Assembly: GCA_964622775.1 (NCBI GenBank)
Contig: CAZUSO010000038.1
Location: forward strand, 1 to 27,232
Origin: CAZUSO01 sp964622775
Lineage (GTDB): Bacteria > Bacteroidota > Bacteroidia > Chitinophagales > Chitinophagaceae
Direction: 5' to 3'
DNA length: 27,232 nucleotides
Below are positions 7,950 to 14,511 of the stretch, in pieces. Below the pieces are notes generated by a model. It did not search any database. It had not been told where the DNA came from and saw nothing but the letters and a program-made list of their open reading frames with translations. Position 1 is the first letter of the stretch; each line of letters starts with the position of its first letter. A program made the translations under genes and the position numbers.

Positions 7950-8635
7950 CAGATATTATGCGTATTGGCTTTCCCGCTCAGCATCGGGACAAAAGAAAAA
8001 TCGCCCAGTATTTCCTGGTCAAATCCGGATGGCGTTTTAGTAAACCGCATCATCTTTTGAAGACCCGGCTTATCGCTATCCACCGGTGCCACAAGAATAC
8101 CGCCCATCCTGAGCTGCTCAATCAGATTCAGAGGTATGGCGGGCGCAGCCGCCGTAATGATAATTTTGTCAAAGGGAGCAAAAGCCGGCAGCCCCAGATA
8201 ACCGTCTCCGTAAAAACGTTTGATATTGTTCCGGTAATAATCTAAGAAAAAAAATTCTTTATTGTAATCAAATAAAGACCGTTGCCGTTCGATCGTGTAA
8301 ACCATTGCGCCCATTTCCGCCAGAACGCAGGACTGGTAAGCGCTTCCCGTTCCCACTTCCAGCACTTTTTCAAACGGGTGTATATCCAGCAACTGGGTTT
8401 GAAAAGCGACGGTATAAGGTTGGGAAATGGTTTGACCGGCGCCTATCGGGAAAGCCTGATCCTGGTAGGCATAGGAAGCAAAGGCGGGATCCAGAAAATA
8501 ATGACGAGGGATTTTCCCCAAGGCTGTAAGTGTTTTTTCATCCGTAATGCCCTTTTCCCTTAAGGATTCAATCAGCTTTCTGCGGCGGCCCTGATGTAAA
8601 TAGGTATCTTCTCTTTTGGTAGCATGTAAAGCCAT
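7949..8635 (-). CDS. pcm: Protein-L-isoaspartate O-methyltransferase
   Basis: Pcm uses AdoMet to methylate isoaspartyl residues in aged proteins, starting their repair. The 228-residue protein shows the family's motifs: GAGQTISQPYTVAFQTQLL before the methyltransferase core, the AdoMet loop VLEVGTGSAYQSCVLAEMG, and IIITAAAPAIPLNLIEQL followed by RMGGILVAPV. I start it at the ATG at 8635 (MALHATKRE). A longer in-frame start at 8695 exists, but its 20 extra residues span TATCTTTG (8647-8640), a perfect -7 promoter element only 4 nt before the chosen ATG, and do not look like Pcm. The gene is first in a two-gene unit with the ABC ATPase. Confidence 0.93.
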   Translation of the reverse strand: MALHATKREDTYLHQGRRRKLIESLREKGITDEKTLTALGKIPRHYFLDPAFASYAYQDQAFPIGAGQTISQPYTVAFQTQLLDIHPFEKVLEVGTGSAYQSCVLAEMGAMVYTIERQRSLFDYNKEFFFLDYYRNNIKRFYGDGYLGLPAFAPFDKIIITAAAPAIPLNLIEQLRMGGILVAPVDSDKPGLQKMMRFTKTPSGFDQEILGDFSFVPMLSGKANTHNI

Positions 8636-8639
8636 TCCA

Positions 8640-8647
8640 CAAAGATA
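8640..8647 (-). promoter_or_regulatory. -7 element 4 nt before pcm start
   Basis: On the minus strand TATCTTTG matches TAnnTTTG exactly and is followed by TGGA and the pcm ATG. If used, transcription would begin at or next to the start codon. It decides the start choice for pcm. Confidence 0.5.
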
Positions 8648-8682
8648 AACGGGTTTTTGGAAATTGGGTAGAAACAAGGGAA

Positions 8683-8720
8683 GGGTGCATCCCAAATTTT
8701 CGTATTACCATGATGACAAC
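8683..8720 (-). repeat. Dispersed intergenic repeat, partial copy 3
   Basis: GGGTGCATCCCAAATTTTCG at 8683-8702, then TATTACCATGATGACAAC. It matches the end of the repeat at 2685-2720 and the outer arm at 14236. Only the terminal part is present; the internal hairpin is not seen. Confidence 0.5.
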
Positions 8721-8740
8721 CCCTTTCCACCATTGGTATT

Positions 8741-8858
8741 TTCATTAACAAGACAATATCATAGTTTACGAGCGGATTAACCGGAAGTTGAAGATTCATA
8801 ATGTTCATCGGGGCGGATCATAAATCCTGTTTATCTGTGGTTCATGATGCGCTAACAT
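8741..8858 (+). repeat. Diverged direct repeat A, copy 1
   Basis: This stretch, with the shared core CATAATGTTCATCGGGGC, resembles 10041-10161 over about 120 bp with scattered substitutions and small gaps. It lies upstream of pcm in a region without a firm gene. Nothing coding is evident in either copy. Confidence 0.6.
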
Positions 8859-8957
8859 CTTATACAGCTAAATTTATTTATTGATTATCAATGAGTTAAT
8901 TTTAACTGTTTTAGTGTCTTCTACAAGGCAACGTGCTTATTGGGTTAATCACGAACA
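8853..8957 (+). repeat. Direct repeat B, copy 1
   Basis: A 105-bp segment from TAACATCTTATACAGCTAA to GGGTTAATCACGAACA recurs at 9081-9186 with about 90% identity. Between the two copies sits the palindromic element at 8972-9041. Confidence 0.75.
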
Positions 8958-8971
8958 GCAGGAATCAACCT

Positions 8972-9041
8972 CGTCATTGCGAGGAACGAAGCAATCCTAA
9001 GACGGTAGTTAATGAGATTGTTTCAAACGTTCGCAATGACG
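8972..9041. repeat. Palindromic CGTCATTGCGA element
   Basis: CGTCATTGCGA (8972-8982) is the exact reverse complement of TCGCAATGACG (9031-9041). Inside these arms GAAGCAATC (8988-8996) pairs with GATTGTTTC allowing one mismatch, so most of the 70 bp can fold as one hairpin. The CGTCATTGCGAGGAACGAAGC sequence type is a widespread mobile palindromic repeat of bacterial intergenic DNA. It lies exactly between the two copies of direct repeat B, as if inserted there. Confidence 0.65.
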
Positions 9042-9080
9042 GGCTGACTATTATTTATACCTTCTTTTCGCCGTTGGTGA

Positions 9081-9186
9081 TAACATCTTATACAGCTAAT
9101 TTTATTTTATTGACTACCAATGAGTTAATTTTAACTGTTTTAATGTTTTCTATAAGGCAACGCGCTTATTGGGTTAATCACGAACA
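9081..9186 (+). repeat. Direct repeat B, copy 2
   Basis: Second copy of the segment at 8853-8957, 106 bp, with roughly ten substitutions and one small length difference. An apparent reading frame running through here is an accident of the repeat, with no protein-like composition. Confidence 0.75.
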
Positions 9187-9214
9187 ATACATAATGAAGT
9201 AAAATTTACTTATT

Positions 9215-9252
9215 CCTTTTTGTTATGGGCGTTTTCACCAATAACAAAAAGG
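9215..9252. terminator. 12-bp hairpin, terminator-like
   Basis: CCTTTTTGTTAT (9215-9226) pairs perfectly with ATAACAAAAAGG (9241-9252) around a 14-nt loop. It lies 18 bp after the stop of the small secreted-peptide frame at 9271-9393 on the minus strand, and might terminate it. No long T-run follows on either strand. Confidence 0.4.
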
Positions 9253-9270
9253 CAGGCTAATACATCTTTA

Positions 9271-9393
9271 TTATAAGGAATGATGCCATAGCTTTCCAAA
9301 GCAATGGTCAGGCTTGGACTGCGCCTGGGCGGAAGAAGATGCCGATAAGATAACTGCGAAAAATATGGAGTGGAAAGGCATTACATTTCTCAT
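9271..9393 (-). CDS. Small secreted peptide or relic of a secreted protein gene
   Basis: This minus-strand frame of 40 codons starts at ATG 9393 and begins with a convincing signal peptide. MRNV is followed by the hydrophobic stretch FHSIFFAVILSASSSAQAQ, with likely cleavage after AQA. Only about 16 residues remain (SKPDHCFGKLWHHSL) before the TAA. The frame stays open upstream through the tandem repeats to 9747, but that part is repeat-derived and not protein-like. It may be a real short exported peptide, or the surviving 5' end of a decayed gene; the relic at 9783-9899 and the surrounding repeats favour decay. I do not recognise the family. Confidence 0.3.
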   Translation of the reverse strand: MRNVMPFHSIFFAVILSASSSAQAQSKPDHCFGKLWHHSL

Positions 9394-9509
9394 GATTTCA
9401 AATTTTTCATATAACATATACAAGGTGGCTGGTGAAAAGTAAAACGTATTGGGAAATTGAAACCCGACTTGAAATTGATATATCTTCCTATGGCGTTTGT
9501 TAAAACAAT

Positions 9510-9719
9510 AAAGCAGTAAGGCAATACAATGAAGGAGTTTGCTATGACGATAAACCAGTAAGGCTATGCAATAAAGGAGTTTGTTAAGACGATAAAGCAG
9601 TAAGGCAATACAATGAAGGAGTTTGTTATGACGATAAAGCAGTAAGGCTATGCAATAAAGGAGTTTGTCAAGACGATAAAGCAGTAAGGCAATACAATAA
9701 AGGAGTTTGTTATGACGAT
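9510..9719 (+). repeat. Five-copy 42-bp tandem repeat with alternating unit types
   Basis: Five contiguous units of exactly 42 bp start at 9510, 9552, 9594, 9636 and 9678, with a degraded partial unit before (9491-9509) and a few matching bases after. Units 1, 3 and 5 share GGCAATACAAT and TATGACGAT. Units 2 and 4 share GGCTATGCAATAAAGG and AAGACGAT. The array is thus A-B-A-B-A, which implies duplication of an 84-bp pair. There are no spacers. The minus frame reads as a 14-residue Leu-rich repeat (LLYRHNKLLHCIAL-like), but the differences between units are half synonymous and half not, so coding is doubtful. Confidence 0.9.
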
Positions 9720-9782
9720 AAAGCAAAGTGCTAAAGTGGTAAAGCATGACGTGCCCAACATTTTTTTGAAACGGCGCAGTGA

Positions 9783-9899
9783 AATCCGGCTACAGACCAA
9801 ATTGCCACCACCGATTATTTCTACTTACACACTTTGTGGGATAGTGTCCCCGAATACCCGGGATTGAACCATACCTTTACAATAAACATTTTTCATTGA
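9783..9899 (+). pseudogene. Possible gene relic, 38 codons
   Basis: After an in-frame TGA, 38 codons read as protein-like sequence including TTDYFYLHTLWDSVPEYPGL and end HTFTINIFH-stop. There is no start codon. Composition (Tyr, Trp, Pro, acidic residues) looks like the end of a real protein more than random DNA. No family recognised. The rest of 9900-10255 holds only direct repeat A copy 2. Confidence 0.2.
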
Positions 9900-10040
9900 A
9901 ATCAATTCCATTTTCAATGAGCAATCCTTAGCTGTTCAAGGCTTATATCTTTGCGATCCTTATTTCCGCGGTTACTCAAATTTAAGCCCTTCGGAGCTTA
10001 TGTTACCGGAAAGTGATAATAGTGTCAATCCTTGTTGCTT

Positions 10041-10161
10041 TTTCACCAATAAGACAATATTATAATTTACCAGCGGTTTAGCCGGAAATTGAAAACTCAT
10101 AATGTTCATCGGGGCAGGTTATACATCCTGTTTTATCAGGGGTTCGTGATGTACTTAACAT
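10041..10161 (+). repeat. Diverged direct repeat A, copy 2
   Basis: Matches 8741-8858, with the shared core CATAATGTTCATCGGGGC and ATCCTGTTTTATC-like sequence after it. The opening TTTTCACCAATAA also resembles the loop region of the hairpin at 9215-9252, suggesting all these pieces come from one repeat mosaic. Confidence 0.6.
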
Positions 10162-10255
10162 GAACAGCACAACATTATTCCCGGACAGCACATTGTCCGT
10201 GCTTTTCTATTTTGCATTTTGACTTTTTACTTCTCTGTAGCTGCCGCAAAATATA

Positions 10256-11392
10256 TCATTCTTCAAAAAGCGCCATAGCCTGACGGGCTACAAAGGAACC
10301 CAATGCCACGCCCATGCCGCCTAAGCGAAAAATACCGGCTACCCGCTCCCCGAACCGGGAAACAACAGGACATTTATGCGGCCCGAAAGCCATAATCCCG
10401 GCCCAGCGGTTTTCTATCTTTACTTCCCCATAATCCGGGAGAATGATATGCCTCAGCTTGTCTTCGAGATCCTCCTGAATCATAGTGTTCAATTCCAATT
10501 CAGTTGTGGCTTCGCCCTCAAAGTCGAGGTTCCGGCCACCGCCAAACAATACCCGTCCTTCTATTTCCCGGAAATAATAATAACCCTGTTCTAAATGAAA
10601 GATGCCCCGGAATGGTAAATGCGGAACCGGCTCCGTGATCAAAACCTGTCCTCTGCCCGGACGCACATCGGCATTGGGCAAAAGTTGCCGGGTAAAGGCA
10701 TTGGTGCAGAGGAATAAATGTTCACAGCTCAGTTTGATTTTTTCGGATAATACTCCGCCTTCAATATGGACATCCACCTTCTGCGCATGTTCTTCAAATT
10801 CGCGTACCCAAACTCCCGTCTTGAGCATGATGCCTTTTGTCAGCGCCAATTGCAGCAGGTTGCGCATCATCTTCCCCGTATGCAACGCACCTTCTCCTTC
10901 TGTCCGGACTAATGTGCGAATCATATTGCGGTTAAATCCGAATTCGCTTACCTTTTCGGGAGCCAGGCTATAAGTGGGCCTTCCATTCACCGGGAGCAAC
11001 AATTTATTCATCTCATCCATCTCATCCAATTGCTGCATTTCCTCATCCCGGATCAGTTCATAGCTTCCGCTGTCTTCATATCCGATTGCATCATCGCCTA
11101 AACGTTTCCGAAGCAACTCCAGACCTTTCTTTCGCTGCTCGAAAAGCTGTAGCACGGCATCCATCGGCATGTGCCGGGCATCATCCAGCAATTCCGTCAG
11201 GCTGCCCATACAGGCAAAACCTGCATTGCGGGAACTGGCTCCGGCAGGGAAAATCCCCCGTTCCAGGATAAGGATGCTTTTATGCGCAAAACGCTGCCGG
11301 AGCTCAATCGCTACCGACAATCCGACTATGCCGCTGCCTACTACAATATAATCATATTGTAAAAAACTTTGTTGCTCCCAGTAGCTGATCAT
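10256..11392 (-). CDS. FAD-dependent oxidoreductase, DAO (glycine/D-amino acid oxidase) family
   Basis: The 378-residue protein begins with a Rossmann FAD site, YIVVGSGIVGLSVAIELRQR, with GSGIVG at 19-24, followed by the acidic ILERG that contacts the adenosine ribose. GASSRNAGFACMG (about 51-63) is the second flavin contact typical of DAO enzymes such as sarcosine and glycine oxidases. The C-terminus has VLFGGGRNLD and FRLGGMGVALGS, which close the FAD site. These enzymes oxidise a C-N bond of an amino acid or amine and pass electrons to O2 or another acceptor; the substrate is not evident. It is the last gene of an apparent unit arginase - metallo-hydrolase - oxidoreductase, 16 nt after the metallo-hydrolase. 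No signal peptide, so cytoplasmic. Confidence 0.9.
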   Translation of the reverse strand: MISYWEQQSFLQYDYIVVGSGIVGLSVAIELRQRFAHKSILILERGIFPAGASSRNAGFACMGSLTELLDDARHMPMDAVLQLFEQRKKGLELLRKRLGDDAIGYEDSGSYELIRDEEMQQLDEMDEMNKLLLPVNGRPTYSLAPEKVSEFGFNRNMIRTLVRTEGEGALHTGKMMRNLLQLALTKGIMLKTGVWVREFEEHAQKVDVHIEGGVLSEKIKLSCEHLFLCTNAFTRQLLPNADVRPGRGQVLITEPVPHLPFRGIFHLEQGYYYFREIEGRVLFGGGRNLDFEGEATTELELNTMIQEDLEDKLRHIILPDYGEVKIENRWAGIMAFGPHKCPVVSRFGERVAGIFRLGGMGVALGSFVARQAMALFEE

Positions 11393-11408
11393 TGTACTTT
11401 ATTTATGA

Positions 11409-12050
11409 TTATCCCCGTACAAACGGGTTGCTGCGCTTTTCTTCGCCAATCGTAGTTTTCTGGCCATGCCCCGCATAGACGATTGTATCATCAGGAAGCG
11501 TGTATAATTGCTCCTGTATGCTTTTTGCCAAAACCTCAAAATCGCCTCCCGGCAAATCGCTCCTGCCTACACTACCCTGAAACAGCACATCGCCGGCAAG
11601 CACGAAGCCTCCTTTCGGATAATAAAATACGATACTTCCGGGCGAATGGCCCGGCGCCAGCCGCACTTCCACTTCATTCTGACCTAATTCCAGCTTACTA
11701 CCGGCTTCGATGAAAAAATCCGGCTGAGGCGTTGCGCCCAATTGTATTCCAAATAACATAGCAGAGCCTGCCGCATTCTGTAAAATGGGCAGATCATCCC
11801 GGTGCATTCCGAAAGGAATATGATATTTCGATTTCAAGACATCAATACCCATGATATGGTCGATATGGGTATGGGTATTGATAATTTGCCGGGGAGTCAG
11901 TTGGCGCTGCACCAGAAAATCCAGTAATATCTTTGCTTCATCGGCACCATACATCCCGGGATCCGTTATCCAGCAATCGCCTTGTTCGTTAAATAATACA
12001 TAGGTGTTTTCCTGAAAGGGGTTGAATGTAAAGCCGGCTACCTGTAACAT
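11409..12050 (-). CDS. Metallo-beta-lactamase fold hydrolase, glyoxalase II-like
   Basis: This 213-residue protein is a compact metallo-beta-lactamase fold hydrolase. The metal motif THTHIDH (59-65) gives His60, His62, Asp64 and His65. The other ligands are His135 (APGHSPGS), Asp154 (LAGDVLFQGSVGRSDLPGGD) and His195 (YAGHG). GRSDLPGGD and the VYAGHGQKTTIGEEKRSNPF ending are typical of the YcbL/glyoxalase II-like hydroxyacylglutathione hydrolase branch found across bacteria. Natural substrate is a thioester or similar small ester by family, not shown here. It follows arginase by 34 nt and precedes the FAD oxidoreductase by 16 nt, so co-transcription is likely. A weak imperfect hairpin with a T-run lies in the 34-nt gap. 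Confidence 0.9.
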   Translation of the reverse strand: MLQVAGFTFNPFQENTYVLFNEQGDCWITDPGMYGADEAKILLDFLVQRQLTPRQIINTHTHIDHIMGIDVLKSKYHIPFGMHRDDLPILQNAAGSAMLFGIQLGATPQPDFFIEAGSKLELGQNEVEVRLAPGHSPGSIVFYYPKGGFVLAGDVLFQGSVGRSDLPGGDFEVLAKSIQEQLYTLPDDTIVYAGHGQKTTIGEEKRSNPFVRG

Positions 12051-12084
12051 AAGATTTTAAAAACCACGTTTATTGAAACCGTGT

Positions 12085-13032
12085 TTAGTTGAGTAATAAG
12101 ATATTGATACTTCGTTGCAGGATATTAAAAGCAATCTCTGCCATCAGGTTTTCTTTGTCGAGCGTGGGGTTCACTTCCGTAATTTCAAAGCAGCAGATTT
12201 TGTGGCTTTGCATGAAAGAGGCCATCAGGTCTTCTGCTTCACGCTCCTTCAGTCCGTTGCTGACCGGCGTTCCCGTTCCGCGGGAGATGGAACTGTCCAT
12301 GCTGTCCACATCAAAGGACACATATATGTCATCACAACTGCTCAGATGCAGCAATGTTTGACGCACGACATTCTCCACACCTTTTTTCCGGACTTCCTGC
12401 ACCGGTATTACTTTAATATTATATTTTTTCAGCAGCGCTTCTTCTTCCTTTTCATAATCGCGCAGGGCAATGAAAACGATGTCTTCGGGTTTTATCTTAG
12501 GTTGAATCTTTCCGATGTTTTTCAGCTTGTTCCACCATTCCACCGTGGCGCTATCTAATTTGTGGGTTCGGTGCTCCGTGTTGTCATCGGCGATGGATGC
12601 TGCAATGGGCATACCGTGCATATTTCCCGAAGGCGTTGTATAGGGCGAATGAATGTCGGCATGTGCATCAATCCAGACTACACCCAGTCTGTTTTTGGGC
12701 TTTGCCATCCTGATACCGGCAATGGTACCTCCTGCTGTGCTGTGATCACCCGCCAGTACCACCGGGAAAAGACCGGATTTTATAGTCTCCGACACTGCTG
12801 CCGAAACGCGTTCGTACATCGTATATAGCCCGCTGATGCGTTTAGCATAAGGAGAAACAACCGGTTCATACAAAAGATGGTTTTCATCCGGGATTCGTTC
12901 TGACGCAATATTCACAAAAAGACTGCTCATAAAATCCAACGCTGCAATCTTGATGGCGTCCACACCCAGACTGGCGCCGCGGGTGCCCGCCCCAATCTCT
13001 GACGGTACTTCTATTATTTTCAGGTTACGCAT
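12085..13032 (-). CDS. rocF: Arginase (ureohydrolase family)
   Basis: Arginase hydrolyses arginine to ornithine and urea with two Mn2+ ions. The 315-residue protein carries all metal-binding signatures: LAGDHSTAGGT (His97), VVWIDAHADIHSP (Asp122, His124, Asp126) and YVSFDVDSMDSS (Asp241, Asp243). SGNMHGMP (135-142) favours arginase over agmatinase or formimidoylglutamase. I start at ATG 13032 (MRNLKIIEV); an upstream in-frame ATG at 13104 would add 24 residues without family resemblance and would run through the -7 element TATCTTTG at 13046-13039. It lies 37 nt after the ABC-2 permease but has this own promoter. Ornithine or urea-using genes are not adjacent. Confidence 0.93.
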   Translation of the reverse strand: MRNLKIIEVPSEIGAGTRGASLGVDAIKIAALDFMSSLFVNIASERIPDENHLLYEPVVSPYAKRISGLYTMYERVSAAVSETIKSGLFPVVLAGDHSTAGGTIAGIRMAKPKNRLGVVWIDAHADIHSPYTTPSGNMHGMPIAASIADDNTEHRTHKLDSATVEWWNKLKNIGKIQPKIKPEDIVFIALRDYEKEEEALLKKYNIKVIPVQEVRKKGVENVVRQTLLHLSSCDDIYVSFDVDSMDSSISRGTGTPVSNGLKEREAEDLMASFMQSHKICCFEITEVNPTLDKENLMAEIAFNILQRSINILLLN

Positions 13033-13038
13033 GATCCT

Positions 13039-13046
13039 CAAAGATA
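13039..13046 (-). promoter_or_regulatory. -7 element 6 nt before arginase start
   Basis: TATCTTTG on the minus strand, an exact TAnnTTTG, is followed by AGGATC and the ATG. It fixes the shorter start for arginase and implies a very short or absent leader. Confidence 0.5.
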
Positions 13047-13069
13047 AAGATAGCCCGGCAGAAAAAAAA

Positions 13070-14164
13070 CTATTCCCATTTGAACACCCGTGCCGCAACG
13101 GCATATCCTACGATTCCCCACAGCAGCAGCATGGCCAGATCAAACCTTACATCCCACAGGGAAGCGCCGCCTGCGGCAACCTGCCGCATCGCATCATTGA
13201 AATAAGTTAAGGGCAATGCATAAGATACCGGCTGCAGCCATTTGGGAAAATTACCGATAGAAAAAAAAGTTCCGGCCAGCAGAAACTGGGGCAGGGTAAT
13301 GATATTGGACAATGGCGGAATAATGGCTTCATTCTTTGCCAGTCCGCTGATGATAAATCCGAAGCTCATAAATACCAGCAAAGCCAGCATACAAAGCGTC
13401 AGCATATTCAACAGGGTAATTAATCCGCCCGATATGGTAAAGTTTAAAAAATAATAGCCAATGAATATAATGAGCAGGGCACCGGCCATTTGAAAAGACA
13501 TCCGGGCCACACCCTCGGCAAGCAGAATATTGGTTTTACGAACCGGCGTAGCAAAAAATCGTTTCAGCACTAAGGTTTGTCTGAGATTAAAAAATACAAA
13601 TGCAGTACCAAATACGCTGGCGGCCAGCAATGAAAATCCTAACTGACCCGGCAGGATGAAATCAATCGTCCTGCCCGACTGGCTGGCGACTACCGTTTCG
13701 CTAAGGGTAACCGTTTTGTCTAACAGCGACCGAATCTCCGGATGTGCCTTCAGTACAGCCTGGTCTATCTTCTCCCGGACAATGGCAGCATTTTCTTCCT
13801 GCGATGACCCAATGGTCATTTGAACGAACGTGGAAGACGGTTTAATATTATGGATATCCAGAATGGCTGCCACTTCTCCTTTGGCTAATTTCCCGTTGAG
13901 CTCTGCATTGTTTTTTGCCTTAATTATCCTAAAGTTTCCTTCCGCTTTCAAAGCCTGAATAACCGGATGCGCCGGATTGCTCCCCGTAGTGAAGGCAATC
14001 GGTATTTTCGAGAAATTAGCATCACCCAAAAAACCGAATACAAAGATGAAGACAAGCGGGAATGCTATGGTAAAGATTACGGAAGAAGGGCTTTTGGCAA
14101 TGGAGCGTAAGGCTGCAAGGCAAAGCGCTTTAAAGGCAGTCCATTGACTGTACGTATTGGACAT
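13070..14164 (-). CDS. ABC-2 type transporter permease
   Basis: The 364-residue protein has the ABC-2 (ABC2_membrane_3) layout: an N-terminal helix (about 25-45, PSSVIFTIAFPLVFIFVFGF), a roughly 130-residue outward-facing domain, then five helices beginning with FILPGQLGFSLLAASVFGTA. The conserved central part reads LKRFFATPVRKTNILLAEGV, followed by a membrane core with GFIISGLAKNEAIIPPLSNI and LAGTFFSIGNFPKWLQPVSY, the family's amphipathic segment near the C-terminus. Such permeases export drugs, lipids or polysaccharides with an ATPase. No ATPase gene is adjacent, and the closest one, at 7302-7949, is of a different (LolD-like) type. TAATTTTG at 14198-14191 provides a promoter. Confidence 0.88.
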   Translation of the reverse strand: MSNTYSQWTAFKALCLAALRSIAKSPSSVIFTIAFPLVFIFVFGFLGDANFSKIPIAFTTGSNPAHPVIQALKAEGNFRIIKAKNNAELNGKLAKGEVAAILDIHNIKPSSTFVQMTIGSSQEENAAIVREKIDQAVLKAHPEIRSLLDKTVTLSETVVASQSGRTIDFILPGQLGFSLLAASVFGTAFVFFNLRQTLVLKRFFATPVRKTNILLAEGVARMSFQMAGALLIIFIGYYFLNFTISGGLITLLNMLTLCMLALLVFMSFGFIISGLAKNEAIIPPLSNIITLPQFLLAGTFFSIGNFPKWLQPVSYALPLTYFNDAMRQVAAGGASLWDVRFDLAMLLLWGIVGYAVAARVFKWE

Positions 14165-14190
14165 AGTTCAATTTTCGGAAAACAATGGCT

Positions 14191-14198
14191 CAAAATTA
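14191..14198 (-). promoter_or_regulatory. -7 element for the ABC-2 permease
   Basis: TAATTTTG on the minus strand is an exact TAnnTTTG 26 nt before the permease ATG. A TTTG lies 25 nt further upstream (14227-14224), slightly beyond normal -33 spacing. Confidence 0.45.
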
Positions 14199-14235
14199 AT
14201 CAAACTCGCGTTGTCCTGGTGAGCAAAGATTTGCA

Positions 14236-14360
14236 GGGTGCATTTCAAATCTTTGCATTACGTAGTTACGTCACTCCTTTTTCGTCATACGAACGGGTTG
14301 GCGTCATCGCAGTTTTGTCATACTGACCATCCCGCAGCTGCGAAGATTTGAAATGCACCC
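14236..14360. repeat. Dispersed repeat, copy 4, with inverted ends
   Basis: GGGTGCATTTCAAATCTTTG with the next base C (14236-14256) is matched at 20 of 21 positions by the reverse complement of 14340-14360. The 125-bp unit thus has terminal inverted repeats. Its ends match those of the elements at 2685 and 8683 (GGGTGCATCCCAAAT). It fills the 347-bp gap between the divergent ABC-2 permease and tsaD together with the palindrome at 14397. Confidence 0.7.
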
Positions 14361-14396
14361 GACCGGGACGTTGTTAATTCGGAATAAATTCGCATG

Positions 14397-14426
14397 ATTT
14401 TGCCGGATTTTAAAATCCGGCAAAAT
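14397..14426. repeat. Perfect 30-bp palindrome
   Basis: ATTTTGCCGGATTTT is followed directly by its exact reverse complement, giving a perfect 15+15 palindrome without loop. It is 57 bp before the tsaD -7 element. Just after it, CGGGATT (14434-14440) and AATCCCG (14466-14472) form a second, interrupted inverted repeat. It could be a regulator-binding site, a cruciform, or part of the neighbouring repeat element. Confidence 0.8.
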
Positions 14427-14482
14427 GTAGAACCGGGATTTTTTATCTCTCTGCTTTCCTGCCGGAATCCCGCTATCTTCCG

Positions 14483-14490
14483 TAATTTTG
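14483..14490 (+). promoter_or_regulatory. -7 element for tsaD
   Basis: TAATTTTG is an exact TAnnTTTG. Its last three bases are the TTG at 14488, which could be read as a start codon in the tsaD frame; the promoter match argues that this is not the real start. Confidence 0.45.
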
Positions 14491-14511
14491 CGCAGTTCAT
14501 ATCCTGATTAC

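Noticed and set aside
8933..9202. Small plus-strand gene of 89 codons
   Set aside because: It lies across the palindromic element and direct repeat B, so its openness is incidental.
9491..9747. CRISPR array
   Set aside because: The 42-bp units are contiguous with no spacers, and no cas genes are present.
9271..9747. A 158-residue repeat protein on the minus strand
   Set aside because: The upstream two thirds is the tandem array read in its one open frame, with substitutions not favouring protein conservation; only the signal-peptide part at 9271-9393 looks gene-like.
9850..9880. T-arm-like sequence GGTTCAATCCC (minus strand)
   Set aside because: No acceptor, D or anticodon arms can be folded around it, so it is not a tRNA.
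12051..12084. Terminator between arginase and the metallo-hydrolase
   Set aside because: The inverted repeat is imperfect and weak; close spacing suggests read-through.
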